This document shows, piece after piece, positions 1 through 10,800 of a stretch of DNA of 64,000 nucleotides. Numbering within the stretch: the first letter of the stretch is position 1; every line of letters starts with the position of its first letter. Source of the DNA: Pseudomonas nunensis (GTDB lineage Bacteria > Pseudomonadota > Gammaproteobacteria > Pseudomonadales > Pseudomonadaceae); contig NZ_CP101125.1 of NCBI RefSeq assembly GCF_024296925.1, positions 2,172,501 to 2,236,500 on the forward strand, in the 5' to 3' direction. The translations under genes were made by a program, and so were the position numbers. The notes beneath the pieces are model-generated. The model was not told where the DNA came from. It ran no database searches and saw only the letters and a program-made list of their open reading frames with translations.

Positions 1-489
1 GCTGATAGCTTTGCCAATCATGGCAAATGACCAGCCATCAACGATCAGGTGATGGCAATTGAAGAAAAAGTAATACAGGTCTTCCCGCACTTTCAGCAGT
101 TCGGTGCGATACAGCGGACCGTCATCAAACGAGAACGGTGTTTGCAGGTTTTCTTCCAGCAGCGCCAGTGCGGCGGCTTCGGGATCGGCCTGTGCCGAGA
201 CGTCGATCAAGGAGTACGCCGCGCTGACCGAGGCCAGGAAGCGTTGGCGCGGCAACGGATGATCAACCGAGCCCGGCACCAGTTGCGTGCGCAGCGCGTC
301 GTGGCGACTGACCACCTGGTCAATCGCGTGCTGCATCCGCGTGGCATCCACCGCGCCATTGATCCGGGCATAACCGCCGATGTTGTACAGCGGTGAATCT
401 TCGTGCAACCGCTGGTCCAGCCAGATATCCAGTTGCGGAGCCGTCAGCGGGTAAAGCAGGTCGCTCGAAACGGGCGTGACCTGAGTCAT
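1..489 (-). CDS. NRPS, N-terminal fragment (starter C domain), runs off the left edge
   Basis: This is the first 163 codons of an NRPS whose remainder lies left of the window. The ATG at 489 follows a GGAGAA ribosome site. The product starts MTQVTPVSSDLLYPLTAPQL and continues as a condensation domain with the substrate-side RHDALR segment and the active-site HHLIVDG motif near residue 145. No A or T domain precedes the C domain. It resembles the N-termini of the two lipopeptide synthetases at 43994 and 33269, so a fatty-acyl starter (lipo-initiation) domain is inferred. It lies 134 bp downstream of a glycosyltransferase on the same strand, so the product may be a glycosylated lipopeptide. No specificity code is available, so the peptide cannot be predicted. 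Confidence 0.9.
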   Translation of the reverse strand, partial: MTQVTPVSSDLLYPLTAPQLDIWLDQRLHEDSPLYNIGGYARINGAVDATRMQHAIDQVVSRHDALRTQLVPGSVDHPLPRQRFLASVSAAYSLIDVSAQADPEAAALALLEENLQTPFSFDDGPLYRTELLKVREDLYYFFFNCHHLIVDGWSFAMIGKAIS

Positions 490-623
490 AAAGTTCTCCG
501 TGGGCCGGGCCCAAAACTGATGAAAAGCATGAAGACCTTGGCTTCGCGCAGGCGTGGCGAAGCAACGGAGGTCAGGAGTCCGTTGCTGGGATCAGCGGTT
601 AAGGTGTGTCCGGGAAAACCCGG

Positions 624-1892
624 TTACGCGACGCGGTACGTCTTCAGGCGAGCGAGTGCCAGTGCCTCGACCTGCAATGCCGCCGCTTCGCTGGCGCTGT
701 CGCCGCCGGGAATCAGCGCACGATAACGAGCGCAATTGGCGCGCACTTCAGGGCTGGTCAACACCGTGTCGAGTGCCTTGGCCAGCGCTTCGCCGGAGGC
801 CGGCGGCGACAAGCTCACGCCGCAACCCAGACGCTGCATGCGCGCCGCGTTGTCGAACTGGTCATGGGCAAACGGCGTCGCCACTTGCGGTACGCCGGCG
901 GCCATCGCCAGCGCGGTAGTGCCGACGCCACCGTGGTGCACCAGTGCGGCGGTGTGGGGCAGGATGCGGCTCATCGGCACGTAGCGACGCACCAGGATTT
1001 GCCCGGCGGCAGCCATTGCCGGGTCCACCGCTTGCCGGGTCAGGAACACCCCGCGGCGGTTGACCGATTTCAGCGCTTCGACGGCAGCGGCGAAATATTC
1101 TTCGCCATTGACCTGGGTCGAGCCGGGAGTAAACACCACCGGTGATTCTTCGCTGAGGAAGTCCTCCAGTTCGCTGTCGCGTGGCTGGAATCCGGATTCG
1201 TCGAACAGCGGGAAACCGGTCAACACGGTGTGGCTCGGCCAGTCCGATGCCACTTCGGCGAACCAATGCGGGAACAAGCCCAACACCCCGTCGGGTGAGC
1301 AGATCCATTCGCTGATAATCCGTTTGGTCGGTGGCAACCCCAGCTCGCGGCGGAAGCGGTTGAGCTCCGGTTTCATCAGCCCGTCGAGAAAGGTTCGCTC
1401 GACCAGACGCAGCACCAGGCGTTTCACCGGAAACGGCACAAAGGCTGGCAGGTTGGTGCCCGGCGGATGCACCGAGGGCGAAGCGGCCGACCAGAAACCG
1501 AACGGCGAGACCTGTGCGGTGATCAGTGGGATGCCGCGTTTTTCCTGGAGCAGCCGCGCCGAAAACGCCCACAGCGAACCGAGCATCACCGTCTCATCGT
1601 CACACGCAGCCTCCAGCAATTGGTACTGCTCGCGCAGCGTGCTGGCGACGGTTTTCCAGAGGGTAGGCAGCGAGGTTCGCGTGCGCCACAGCGCCGGGTC
1701 AGCCATGACCGTCTCATAGTCTTCGGCAGTGCCCAGTGGCAAAAACCTGAAGCCACAACGCTCGATCAACGGCGCGAATGCCGCGCTGGCACAAAAGGTA
1801 ATCCGGTGACCGCGTGCGGCGAGCGCGCGGCCGATACCGACAAAAGGATGAACGTCACCGGCAGAGCCGATGGCCGTAATGATCACATGCAT
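624..1892 (-). CDS. RhlB-like GT1-family glycosyltransferase (probable rhamnosyltransferase)
   Basis: The 422-aa protein belongs to the UDP/TDP-sugar-dependent GT1 family and resembles P. aeruginosa RhlB (about 426 aa) along its length. Matching stretches include the N-terminal AIGSAGDVHPFVGIGRAL, an internal GSLWAFSARLLQEKRGIP followed by AQVSP, and LTGFPLFDES. The C-terminal nucleotide-sugar site is VHHGGVGTTALAMAAGVPQV followed by AHDQFDNA. RhlB transfers dTDP-L-rhamnose to hydroxyacyl lipids, so sugar transfer to a hydroxy-fatty acyl or lipopeptide is the likely role here; the exact sugar is inferred. The ATG at 1892 has AGGA nine bases upstream. It sits between the DUF2158-like gene and the NRPS start at 489, all co-directional. 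Known Pseudomonas mycins and peptins are not glycosylated, so it probably serves the left-hand NRPS. Confidence 0.88.
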   Translation of the reverse strand: MHVIITAIGSAGDVHPFVGIGRALAARGHRITFCASAAFAPLIERCGFRFLPLGTAEDYETVMADPALWRTRTSLPTLWKTVASTLREQYQLLEAACDDETVMLGSLWAFSARLLQEKRGIPLITAQVSPFGFWSAASPSVHPPGTNLPAFVPFPVKRLVLRLVERTFLDGLMKPELNRFRRELGLPPTKRIISEWICSPDGVLGLFPHWFAEVASDWPSHTVLTGFPLFDESGFQPRDSELEDFLSEESPVVFTPGSTQVNGEEYFAAAVEALKSVNRRGVFLTRQAVDPAMAAAGQILVRRYVPMSRILPHTAALVHHGGVGTTALAMAAGVPQVATPFAHDQFDNAARMQRLGCGVSLSPPASGEALAKALDTVLTSPEVRANCARYRALIPGGDSASEAAALQVEALALARLKTYRVA

Positions 1893-1929
1893 AAGAATCC
1901 GTCCTGTTGAGTGATCTGGTGGTCGTGGC

Positions 1930-2121
1930 CTAGGCCGGGGCGGCGATCAGGTCGCGCGCCGAATAGAAGCCCAGTACCGTGCGTTTTTTCTCCCGGTATT
2001 CACAAGGCACCAGCGGCGTGCCCGGCAGGTCGGAAGTGAAGGAGGGATGTTTGACGATCATTTTCCTGCCGCCCGCGCGTAAGCGAACGTATTCACCCGG
2101 TTCGAATGTGTTCATTTTCAT
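1930..2121 (-). CDS. Small DUF2158/YodC-like protein
   Basis: This 63-aa protein has the pattern FEPGEYVRLRAGGRKMIV followed by VPCEYREKKRTVLGFYSARD. It resembles the small DUF2158 (YodC) family: a short beta-rich module with a G-[DE]-x-V-x-L-x-[SA]-G-G-x-x-M-x-V start. It is not an MbtH protein, because the NxEEQYSLWP signature is absent. The ATG at 2121 is 5 bp after the stop of the upstream outer-membrane factor, so the two are co-transcribed; an in-frame ATG at 2115 is also possible. GAGGG at the end of the preceding gene can serve as ribosome site. Function is unknown, and its place in an export/biosynthesis operon is the only clue. Confidence 0.7.
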   Translation of the reverse strand: MKMNTFEPGEYVRLRAGGRKMIVKHPSFTSDLPGTPLVPCEYREKKRTVLGFYSARDLIAAPA

Positions 2122-2126
2122 TGCCC

Positions 2127-3545
2127 TCACAATGCAACATTCAGTCGTTCGGCCCAGCCTCCGCCCAGCGCCTTGTACAGCCCGACCTCTGAGGTCAGCT
2201 GTGCGAGCCGGTCGGTGATCAGCGTTTGCTGGGCACTGAACAGGGAGCGTTGCGCGTCGAGAAAGGTCAGGTTGTTGTCTACACCAATGCGATAGCGACG
2301 CTCGGCCAACCGGTAGTAATCCTGGTTCGCCTGCACAAGGTCGCGTTGCGCGGTCAGTTGTTCGCTGTAGGTCTTGCGCGCCGCCAGGCCGTCAGAGACT
2401 TCCTGGAACGCGGCCTGGATTGATTTCTCATACTGCGAAACCCGGATGTCTTTCTGGATCTTCGAGTAATCCAGGCTCGCCCGCAGGCTGCCGGCATTGA
2501 AAATCGGCAGGTTGATTTGCGGCTGGAACAACCAACTCCCCGAGCCACCCTTGAACAGCCCGGACAGTTGCGAGCTGGAAGTGCCGGCGTTGGCCGTCAG
2601 GGTGATGCTGGGGAAGAACGCGGCACGGGCAGCGCCGATGTCGGCGTTGGCGGACTTGAGCAGGTATTCGGCTTGCAGAATGTCGGGACGCCGTTGCAGC
2701 AGGTCCGACGGCAGCCCGGCCGGTACTTCGCTGAGCAGGTCGGAGGCGAGCGGCAGACCGGGCAGGTTTTCCGGCACCGAGGTACCGACCAATAGCGTCA
2801 GGCCGTTGATATCCTGCGCCACCTGCCGTTGAAATTTCGCCAGATTGGCCCGGGCACCTTCGACGGTGGTCCGGGCCTGGCTGACGTCCAGCGCCGAGGC
2901 CACGCCAACCGCATTGCTGCGGGTGGTCAGGCGCAGGCTTTCTTCATAAGACTTGAGGGTGTCCTGGGTCAGCACCAGCAATTCCTGGTCGGCGCGCCAG
3001 GTCAGGTAAGCCGTGGCGACGTTGGCCACCAGGCTCAGCTGTGTGCTGCGCCGGGCTTCTTCACTGGACAGGTAAACCTGCATGGCTTCCTGGCTCAGGC
3101 TGCGGATCCGCCCGAACAGGTCCAGCTCATAGGCGCTGATGCCCAGGCCTGCGGAGTAGGAACCACTGGTGACCGCTTCGCCGGTGGACGACAGGCTGCC
3201 CGGCGTACGCTGGCGCGTCCCGGAACCGCTGGCCGACACCGCCGGGTACAAATCGGCGCGCTGGATCTGGTATTGCGCCCGATAGGCTTCGACATTCAAC
3301 GCCGCAACCCGCAGGTCGCGGTTGTTGTTCAAGGCGCTCTGGATCAACTGCTGCAATGCCGGATCGCGGAACTGATCGCGCCAGCCTTGTTCGGCAGCAT
3401 TGCCGTCAGCCTGGGCCGGTGCATAGGCGGGGCTTTGCGGGTACTGCTGGGCGATTGGTGCGGCTGGCCGTTGGTAGTCCGGTATTAACGAACAACCGCC
3501 GAGAACAAACGCAACGGCCGCCAGGGACATCGGGGACTTGCTCAT
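2127..3545 (-). CDS. OprM/NodT-family outer-membrane efflux lipoprotein
   Basis: The 472-aa product is an outer-membrane factor of the RND/NodT type, close to the usual 460-490 aa. The ATG at 3545 was chosen because GAGG lies six bases upstream; the earlier in-frame ATG at 3557 lacks a ribosome site. The N-terminus is a lipoprotein signal peptide ending in a lipobox (LGGC, Cys18). Two OEP repeats follow, with family segments such as [34 protein letters not shown] and [15 protein letters not shown]. In syringomycin producers an RND system (PseA-C) exports these lipopeptides, and a similar job is inferred. No periplasmic adaptor or inner-membrane pump gene is visible in the window, so partners must lie elsewhere. 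It is downstream of the LuxR gene with a 57-bp gap. Confidence 0.9.
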   Translation of the reverse strand: MSKSPMSLAAVAFVLGGCSLIPDYQRPAAPIAQQYPQSPAYAPAQADGNAAEQGWRDQFRDPALQQLIQSALNNNRDLRVAALNVEAYRAQYQIQRADLYPAVSASGSGTRQRTPGSLSSTGEAVTSGSYSAGLGISAYELDLFGRIRSLSQEAMQVYLSSEEARRSTQLSLVANVATAYLTWRADQELLVLTQDTLKSYEESLRLTTRSNAVGVASALDVSQARTTVEGARANLAKFQRQVAQDINGLTLLVGTSVPENLPGLPLASDLLSEVPAGLPSDLLQRRPDILQAEYLLKSANADIGAARAAFFPSITLTANAGTSSSQLSGLFKGGSGSWLFQPQINLPIFNAGSLRASLDYSKIQKDIRVSQYEKSIQAAFQEVSDGLAARKTYSEQLTAQRDLVQANQDYYRLAERRYRIGVDNNLTFLDAQRSLFSAQQTLITDRLAQLTSEVGLYKALGGGWAERLNVAL

Positions 3546-3602
3546 TACCAGCCTCATCGTAAGGGAGTCGGGCTTTGCTTTAACGCAGAAGGGTTCGGGG
3601 CA

Positions 3603-4436
3603 TTACGCCCCGATCATCCATTTGGCCAGTCCGTGTCGACCACTCACGCCAAGCTTGGCCGCGGCCCGCTTGAGGTAGGTTTCGACAGAGCTGTTCTTGA
3701 CGCAGAGTTTTTCGGCCATCTCGGGCACGGTGCCGCCGGTCAACAGCCCCAGGCACACCTCTTTCTCCCGCGCCGACAAGGCCACGTCACACAGGGTCAA
3801 CCGTTCGTTGAAGTCGCGTTGCAGCGGGGTCTGTTCGAAGGCGACGACGGGCCTGGCCATGGGGCTGCCGGTCTTGCGCACGCTGACCTGACGACTGATC
3901 CGGGCATGCCGCTCAACCAGCGGCAACAGGGTTTCCGAGAGGTTTTTCAGAAACGATAATTCGCTCAGGGAAAAGTCGCGGTCCGCCAAAGGTCGGTGCA
4001 ACGTGATGACGCAACGCCGATTGCCCTTGCCCGAAACCAGATTGCATTGATGAGTCGCGTTGGTGAGCTGATAGCCCTTGGCGTCCATCATCGGCGCGTT
4101 CATGTGAATCAGGATGGAATCGTCCACTTCAAGAATCCGTTGCAAGAGTGGGTGTTCGTCTCGCTGCCGGGGAGTAATGGAACAGGGAAGGGAGGAGGGC
4201 GACGACAGTTCCTCGGGGAGGCCTGCATTACCCAGGGACTGAATGTCGATGACGCTTCCCTGGTTATCGTCTGTAGTCCATTCGCTGAGTTCGACCAGGC
4301 TGATGGAAACCGATGTCCCGATCAGTTGGTGCATATTCGCAACGAAGTGTTCATGCCCTACGCTTGAAATCAGTTTCCCTAGTTCGAAATAGATATGCGG
4401 ATTCTCTATATTTCGTACGCTACTGATTCGATTCAT
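3603..4436 (-). CDS. LuxR-family transcriptional regulator (SyrF/SalA-like)
   Basis: The protein is about 277 aa from the ATG at 4436. Its C-terminus is a LuxR/NarL helix-turn-helix: LSAREKEVCLGLLTGGTVPE, then AEKLCVKNSSVETYLKRAAAKLGV. The N-terminal 200 residues contain no response-regulator phospho-acceptor motif and no clear autoinducer-domain signature. This layout matches the SyrF/SyrG/SalA regulators of syringomycin clusters and the regulator described for nunamycin producers. An in-frame ATG at 4532 would add 32 residues of poor coding character and has no ribosome site, so 4436 is preferred but not certain. A TGTCCC-N11-ACA dyad lies 165 bp upstream, suggesting it is controlled by, or controls, the same regulon as the synthetases. 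A GC-rich hairpin (TCGGGGC/GCCCCGA, 3595-3613) overlaps the stop. Confidence 0.88.
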   Translation of the reverse strand: MNRISSVRNIENPHIYFELGKLISSVGHEHFVANMHQLIGTSVSISLVELSEWTTDDNQGSVIDIQSLGNAGLPEELSSPSSLPCSITPRQRDEHPLLQRILEVDDSILIHMNAPMMDAKGYQLTNATHQCNLVSGKGNRRCVITLHRPLADRDFSLSELSFLKNLSETLLPLVERHARISRQVSVRKTGSPMARPVVAFEQTPLQRDFNERLTLCDVALSAREKEVCLGLLTGGTVPEMAEKLCVKNSSVETYLKRAAAKLGVSGRHGLAKWMIGA

Positions 4437-4570
4437 AAGCCTGCATACCAAAATCGCTGGCTGACCTGGTTTCCGACCGCCCGGTCGAAAATAACCCTGC
4501 CCCCATGTCAAATTTCCACCGTTGCGTTTCATTGATTTAGTGCACGACTAAATCGATTCAGCGTGGGTGA

Positions 4571-4620
4571 ATTATTAAAACCTACACGTTTATAGGTGTA
4601 TGTAGGGGGATACAGGGACA
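4571..4620 (-). promoter_or_regulatory. Candidate promoter of the luxR gene with syr-syp-like box
   Basis: Read on the minus strand, the 20-bp dyad TGTCCCTGTATCCCCCTACA (4601-4620) is followed about 20 bp later by an AT-rich -10-like TTTTAATAAT (4571-4580). The dyad has the same TGTCCC-N11-ACA form as those upstream of the mycin NRPS, syrB1, syrP and syrD genes. The surrounding 4437-4814 stretch is clearly more AT-rich than the flanking genes and carries no convincing gene. Confidence 0.45.
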
Positions 4621-4814
4621 GGCATGTCACAAAATTGGCGTCAATAAGCATAGAAGTCGGCCTCCGTGCCGAGAGAAACATTTGTTCGAAACTAGCGTTT
4701 GTCAGCGATATAAGCATTTGAAAGGTAGAACCTTTTTTGAAGTGCGCAAGCTGATCGGAGTAAATGATGTGCAAATGGCCATCATTTGTAAGCTGTAGGA
4801 CAAATTTGTAGGAC

Positions 4815-4837
4815 AAAGCCGACCAACGGTCGGCTTT
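4815..4837 (-). terminator. Rho-independent-type hairpin after the mycin NRPS operon
   Basis: A perfect 10-bp inverted repeat, AAAGCCGACC / GGTCGGCTTT, with a 3-nt loop begins 10 bp beyond the stop codon of the NRPS at 4848. The terminal T's of the stem supply a short U-tract on the minus strand. It separates the NRPS operon from the luxR promoter. Confidence 0.75.
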
Positions 4838-4847
4838 AAACACGCTG

Positions 4848-7800
4848 TTATTTGGATTTTCCCTTCAGTGCGTAGGAAATTGCCTCACCGAGGGCGTCGA
4901 CGTACGGCGCGCGCACCAAAGTGTGGTGCGTGCCCCGCAGCGCTTTGATTGTCACGCGGTCCCCTTGCAAGGTGCGCCAACCCAAAGTCGGGTCGTCTCG
5001 CTCCTGCTGCAGCGCGGTGAACAGCGACACCGTTACCGGCAGCTCGGGGCTGACGTAGGCACCCACGGCCAGCCGTGTCGCGTAGGCCACTGCCAGATGG
5101 GTGCGCAACGTCGCAGCGTCGATTCCTTGACTCAACTCCTCAGGCAACAAGCCATGGGTCGTGCACAGTGCAAGCATCGGCTCGATCTCGCCGTTCGCCA
5201 CCAGTGGTGACAGTTGATCGAACAACCCAGGGTCCATGTCTTCGGGCAGCCACGACATCAGGAACTGCGCTTCCGTGAGCACCTCGCGTTCCTCCGCGCC
5301 GACCTCGGCGGAGGTGTCGATGATCCCGATGAATTCGACCTGCTCGCCGCTGGCGATGACCTGATTGGCCATCTCATAAGCGATCAAGCCACCGGCCGAC
5401 CAACCCGCAAATCGATACGGACCTTGGGCCTGCACCTCGCGAATCGCCGCCAGATAACGCGCCGCGATGGCCGGGAGGGTTCTCAACGGCACTTCACCCG
5501 CCACAAACCCCGTCGCCGCCAGCCCGTAGACCGGCACCTCGGGGTCCAGGCTCGGCGCGAGGTCACGTGCATAGCCGACTTCACCACCGAGCGGATGCAC
5601 TAGGAACAGCGGCCGCTGGGAACCGCCACGCCGGATCGGCACCAGGTTATTGCGCGACGTCGGTCGCGATTGCGTGTCGAGGGTGCGGGCGAATCCGGCA
5701 ATGGTCGGTTCGACAAACAGGTCACGCACGGCAATGGGTTTTCCCAACACCTTGCGCAGTCGCGACGTCATCTGCACCGCCATCAGCGAAATCCCGCCGA
5801 GCCTGAAGAAATCGTCATGCCGACTGACCTGCTCAAGTTTCAGCAACTCCAGCCAGATTTTCGCGATGGCCAGCTCGGTGTCACCTTGCGGGGCCTCGAA
5901 AGGCAGCTCCTGCACCTCAAGTGTTTCCGGGGCTGACTCGGAGCGGACCAGCGTCGGCAACGCCTCAAGCAGCGCGCCCACCGGCTGTCGGGCGTCGCTG
6001 ACCAGGGTTTCCAGCACCTGGATGAACAGCACGATGATGTTCTGCACCGTGGCGATATCGAACAGATCACTGGCGTATTGCAGGCTGCCGGTGATGGTCT
6101 CGACGTCATCGATCAGCGACAGCGACAAGTCGAACTGCGTGGTGGTGTGCGCGCTGTCCACCGATTGCACCGTCAGGTTCGGCAATTGCAGCGGTGCCGG
6201 CGGCGTGTTGTTCAGGCTTAACATCACCTGGAACAACGGGCTGTGGCTCATGCTCCGGGTCGGCTGCAACGTGCTCACAACCTGTTCGAAAGGCAGGTCC
6301 TGATGGCTGAAAGCGGCCAGGGTCAGGCCTTTTATGCGGGTCAGCAGATCGCCGACGCTGGCCTCGCGCTCGGTGGTGACGCGCAGCGCCAGGGTGTTGG
6401 CGAAGAAGCCGATCAAGCCTTCCAGTTCGGTGCGCGGGCGGTTGGCGACCGGTGTGCCGACCACTACATCGTCCTGGCCACTCAAGTGCGTCATCAGCGT
6501 TGACCAACCCGCCAGCAAGGTCATGAACAAGGTCGAGCCTTGGGCCTGGCTGAAGGCACGCAATCGGCTGCTGAGCTCTGGCGGCAACACGCAATCGATG
6601 ATCCCGCCGGCATAGCTTTGAACCGCCGGGCGCGGACGATCCAGTGGCAGGTTCAGCAGGCTCGGCGCGCCGTCCAGATGCGCGCGCCAGAAGTCGGTTT
6701 GCGCCTGCAACGCCGGGCCGTTCAGCCACTGGCGTTGCCACACCGCGTAGTCGGCGTATTGCAGCGGCAGCGCTGGCAACGGATCTTTCAAGCCTTGAGC
6801 GAACGCGGTGTACAGCACGGTCAGCTCATGGGCGAGCACGCTGTTCGACCAACCGTCCGAGACGATGTGATGCAGTGTCACGAACAGCACATGTTCCTCG
6901 TCGTCGAGCTGCACCAGATAGCCGCGTACCAGCGGGCCGCTGCTCAGGTCGAACAACTCGGATGCGTTGGCATCGCCGAACCTGGCGAGCGCCGCGTCGC
7001 GTTGCTCAGGGGCAAGTTCGCGCAGGTCCTGTTCCAGCAGCTGGAAGCGCTGGTCAGCCGGCGCAATCTTCTGCACCGGTTCACCGTCGATCAACTCGAA
7101 CGTCGTGCGCAAGGTTTCGTGGCGCGCCACCAGGCGATCGAGTGCCTGGCGCAAGGCCGGCGTATGCAACACGCCGTTCAGGCGCAGGGCCAGCGGCAAG
7201 TGATAAGCCGCCCCCGCCGCGTGATCGAGATGATCGAGGAACCACAACCGTTGTTGCGAGAACGACAGCGGCAACCGCGCCTTGCGGTTGGCCAGTGGGA
7301 TCGGTTGCGCTTCGGTCGGCACCGCGGCGTTGACCAGCGCGGCGAGGCCACGCACGGTCGGTGCGTCGAACAACTCGCGCAGGGTCAGGCGTGCACCGAG
7401 TTTGCGGCGCAGTCGCGAGAGCAGTTGCACCGCCAGCAGCGAGTGACCACCGAGTTCAAGGAAACCGTCGTGACGCCCGACCTGATCCAGGTGCAGCAGG
7501 TTCTCCCAGATCCCGGCGATAGCGATTTCGGTTTCACCTTGCGGCGCTTCATAGGCACGGCTGGCCAAAGAATCCTGGCCCGGTGCGGGCAAGGCGCGGC
7601 GGTCGAGTTTGCCGTTGGAAGTCAGCGGCAGCACGTCCAACTGAACATAAGCACTCGGCACCATGTACTCGGGCAGGTTTTTCAGCAGCTCGGCGCGCAA
7701 CTGTTCAACGGTCACCGCGTCGCCACATACATAAGCAACCAGGCGCTTGCCGTCCTCGGGATTGTCTTCCCGGGCGATGACTACCGCTTCACGCACGCCA

Positions 7801-10800
7801 GGGCAGGCGAGCAGGGCGTTTTCGATCTCGCCCAGTTCGATGCGGAAACCCCGGATCTTCACCTGGAAGTCATTGCGTCCCAGGTATTCCAGGGTGCCGT
7901 CGGCCTGCCAGCGGCCGAGGTCGCCGGTCTTGTAAAGGCGAGCCTGTGGAAGACTGGAGAACGGATCGGCGATAAAGCGCTCGGCGCTCATCTCTGGACG
8001 GTTAAGGTAACCGCGAGCCACGCCGGCACCACCGATGTGCAGTTCACCGGCCACACCCAACGGTGTCGGTTGACCGTGAGCGTCGAGCACATGCACTTGG
8101 ACGTTGGCAAAGGGACGGCCAATGCTCGGTTTTTCGCCGAGGTCTCGGATCAGGTCGATAGTCGCATCCACCGTGGCTTCGGTCGGGCCGTACATGTTGT
8201 AGAAGCGGATGCTCTGGCAGTCGCGCAACTTGCTCCACATCGCCGCGTTGATCGCTTCACCGCCGAGCAACACGCTCACCGGTTGGTAGCTGCTGCGTTC
8301 CAGCAAACCGGCGTTGAGCAGACCGTCGAGTTGCGAAGGGGTGGAGTCGAAGGCGTGCACCTGATGCTGTTCGAGGAAGTCGAGCAACTCGTTGCCACTG
8401 CCGCGAATCTGTTGCGGGATGATCACCAGTTTGTGGCCGGAGAACAGCTGCGAAATGCCCTTGATCGACATGTCGAAGTAGAACCCGGCATTCAGCGCCA
8501 CCGTGGCGTATTCCGGGCAATGCTGGTGGGTGGTGCGTTGCAGCACTTGCCAGAAGTTATGCACGGAATGGTGCTCGACCATCACGCCTTTGGATTGCCC
8601 GGTGGAGCCGGAGGTGTAGATCACGTAGGCCAGGTGATTCGGGGTCAACCCCGGAATAACCGGGTCGAGATCGTAGACAGGATCATCGGCAGCCAGCAGC
8701 GATTCGCGCTCATCCAGCAGCAACAATGGCGTTTCACCGACCGGCAGTTGCGTGGCCAGGGCCTGTTGAGTGAGGACGGCGAGAGGCGTGCTGTCGCTGA
8801 GCATAAATGCCATGCGCTCAACCGGATGTGCCGGGTCAATCGGCACATAAGCGCCGCCCGCCTTGAGCACACCGAGCAACCCGACAATCATCTCCAGACT
8901 GCGCTCGGCACACAGCGCCACACGCTGATCCGGTTGCAGGCCAAGGGCAATCAAGCGTCGAGCCAAGTGGTTGGCGCGACGGTTGAGCTGGGCATAGGAG
9001 AGTTGCTGATCCTCATGAACCAGCGCAATCGCCTGCGGACGGGCTCGCACCTGCGCTTCAAACAACCCATGGATCGGCTGCGCCGGAGCGAACTCGGTGG
9101 CGGTGTCATTGAAGCGATTGAGCAGTTGCTGACGCTCAGCCACCGGCAGCACATCCAGGGTATTCGCCAGTTGTGCCGGATTGCGTTCCAGCGCTTCGAC
9201 CAGCGCGGTCACCGCATTCGCCAGATAAGCAGCAATCCGCTGCGGATCAATCCCGGCAATCGACTGCGCCGTCAGCGAGAACCCGGTCTCCTCAGCCGCC
9301 ACGGCAATTTCAATCGGATAGTTGGTGCGCGTCTCGGAAGCCAAAAACTCCACGCCTTGCCAGTCGTCCATTTCATCGACGATCTCACCCGACGCCGTGA
9401 CCATATCGCCATGGCGGCAGTTGAGAATCACGGTGAACAGCGGCAACGCCGAATCCACACCGCTGCAACGCTGGGCGAGGGCGAGTGACGCTTGCTCGTG
9501 GGTCAACAGTTCACTGAGTTGTTGATAGGCATCCTGCACAATCGCGCTGACGCTGCTGTCCTGCAGGCGAATGCGCATCGGCAAGGTGTTGATGAACATG
9601 CCCAGCGCATGGTCGGCGCCGGTGGTGCCTTGGGAGCGACCGGACAACACCGTGCCGAAGATCGCATCGTCGCGACCGCTGGTGGCCGCAACCACCAGGC
9701 CCCAGGCCGCATGGAACAGCACCGACGTCGGCACTCCTTGAGTGCGCGCCGTGCGGTGGATCGCGGCGTTGACTTCATCACTCAGGTGCTCAATCGCCCG
9801 AGTCACACTGGCGCCATTGCCGCGCACGTCCAGCACCCCGTAAGGCGCGGTGGTTTCATCGACATCCGCCAGCAAGTGACGGAAGTAGGTTTCATGTTCC
9901 TCCTGGGAAATCGCCGCTGCCTGGGCGATGAAATTGCGATACGGCTGCGACGGCGGCAGGCTGTCGCGGCGCCCGGCGAGGATGCTCTGGATCTCGAGCA
10001 TGATCAGGCGCAGGGTCACGTTGTCGCTGATCAGGTGATGGTCGAGCAGGGCCAGCAGCCATTGCTCGCGGACCGGGTCATAGGTCACATACGCCGCGAT
10101 CAACGGTGCGACCTGCAAGTCGAGGCGCAGATGGTGGGTGTCGGTTTTATCGCGCAGCATCTGCAAGGCGTCTTCACCTTCAGTGCTTTCCAGCGTGATG
10201 ACCGGCAGGGGTGCATGCCGATGAACGATTTGCACCGGTTGTGGCAGGCCGGACCAGCGCAAGGCACTGCGCAGGATGTCGTGACGGTCGATGACTACTT
10301 GAACTGCGGTGAGGAAGTCGTCGAGCAGGCTGCGCTGGTCAAACATGATCACCGAGCGCATCAGATACGCATCGCCTTCCGCCAGCAGCAAGTGGTGGAA
10401 CAGAATCCCTTCCTGCAACGACGACAACGGGTAGATGTCCTGCACATTGCTCGCGCCACCGGGTACGTCGGCGACGATCTGATCGATCTCTGCTTGGCTC
10501 AAGGTCAACAGCGGCAGCATTGACGGGTCGATGGCAGCGCAATCGGCTGGAATCAGGTTCGGTGGCACGATAAACGCCGCGCTGCGCTCGCCAGCCAGCA
10601 CTTTCGCCATGGCCCGCAGCGTCGGGGCGGAGAACACGGTGCGCACATCGAGCTGCAACCCGGACTGACGCAACCGTTCAATCAGGCTGATCACCAGGAA
10701 AGAATGGCCACCGAGTTCGAAGAAGTGGTCATCGCGACCCACCTGTTCAACCCCGAGTAATTCCTGCCAGGCCGCCGCCAGTGCGGTTTCAATTGCACCT

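Noticed and set aside
486..530. 14-codon mini-ORF on the minus strand ending in an ATGA overlap with the left NRPS start
   Set aside because: It has AAGG upstream and mirrors the leader ORF at 43905, but is too short to distinguish from chance.
1930..2121. MbtH-like protein of the NRPS cluster
   Set aside because: The size and context fit, but the NxEEQYSLWP and downstream MbtH motifs are absent. The sequence fits DUF2158 instead.
4529..4843. 104-codon minus-strand open frame between the mycin NRPS and luxR
   Set aside because: It spans the terminator hairpin and the luxR promoter dyad, is AT-rich, lacks a ribosome site and resembles nothing known.
6540..9488. Long plus-strand open frame (982 codons) opposite the mycin NRPS; similar ones at 11082-13778, 16494-18458, 20934-24527 and minus-strand ones opposite the peptin NRPS (47990-50290, 50867-52441, 61169-62713)
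   Set aside because: They are antisense shadows of GC-rich NRPS coding sequence. Their translations are rich in Gln, Arg, His and Val, contain no domain, and the opposite strand encodes conserved NRPS motifs throughout.
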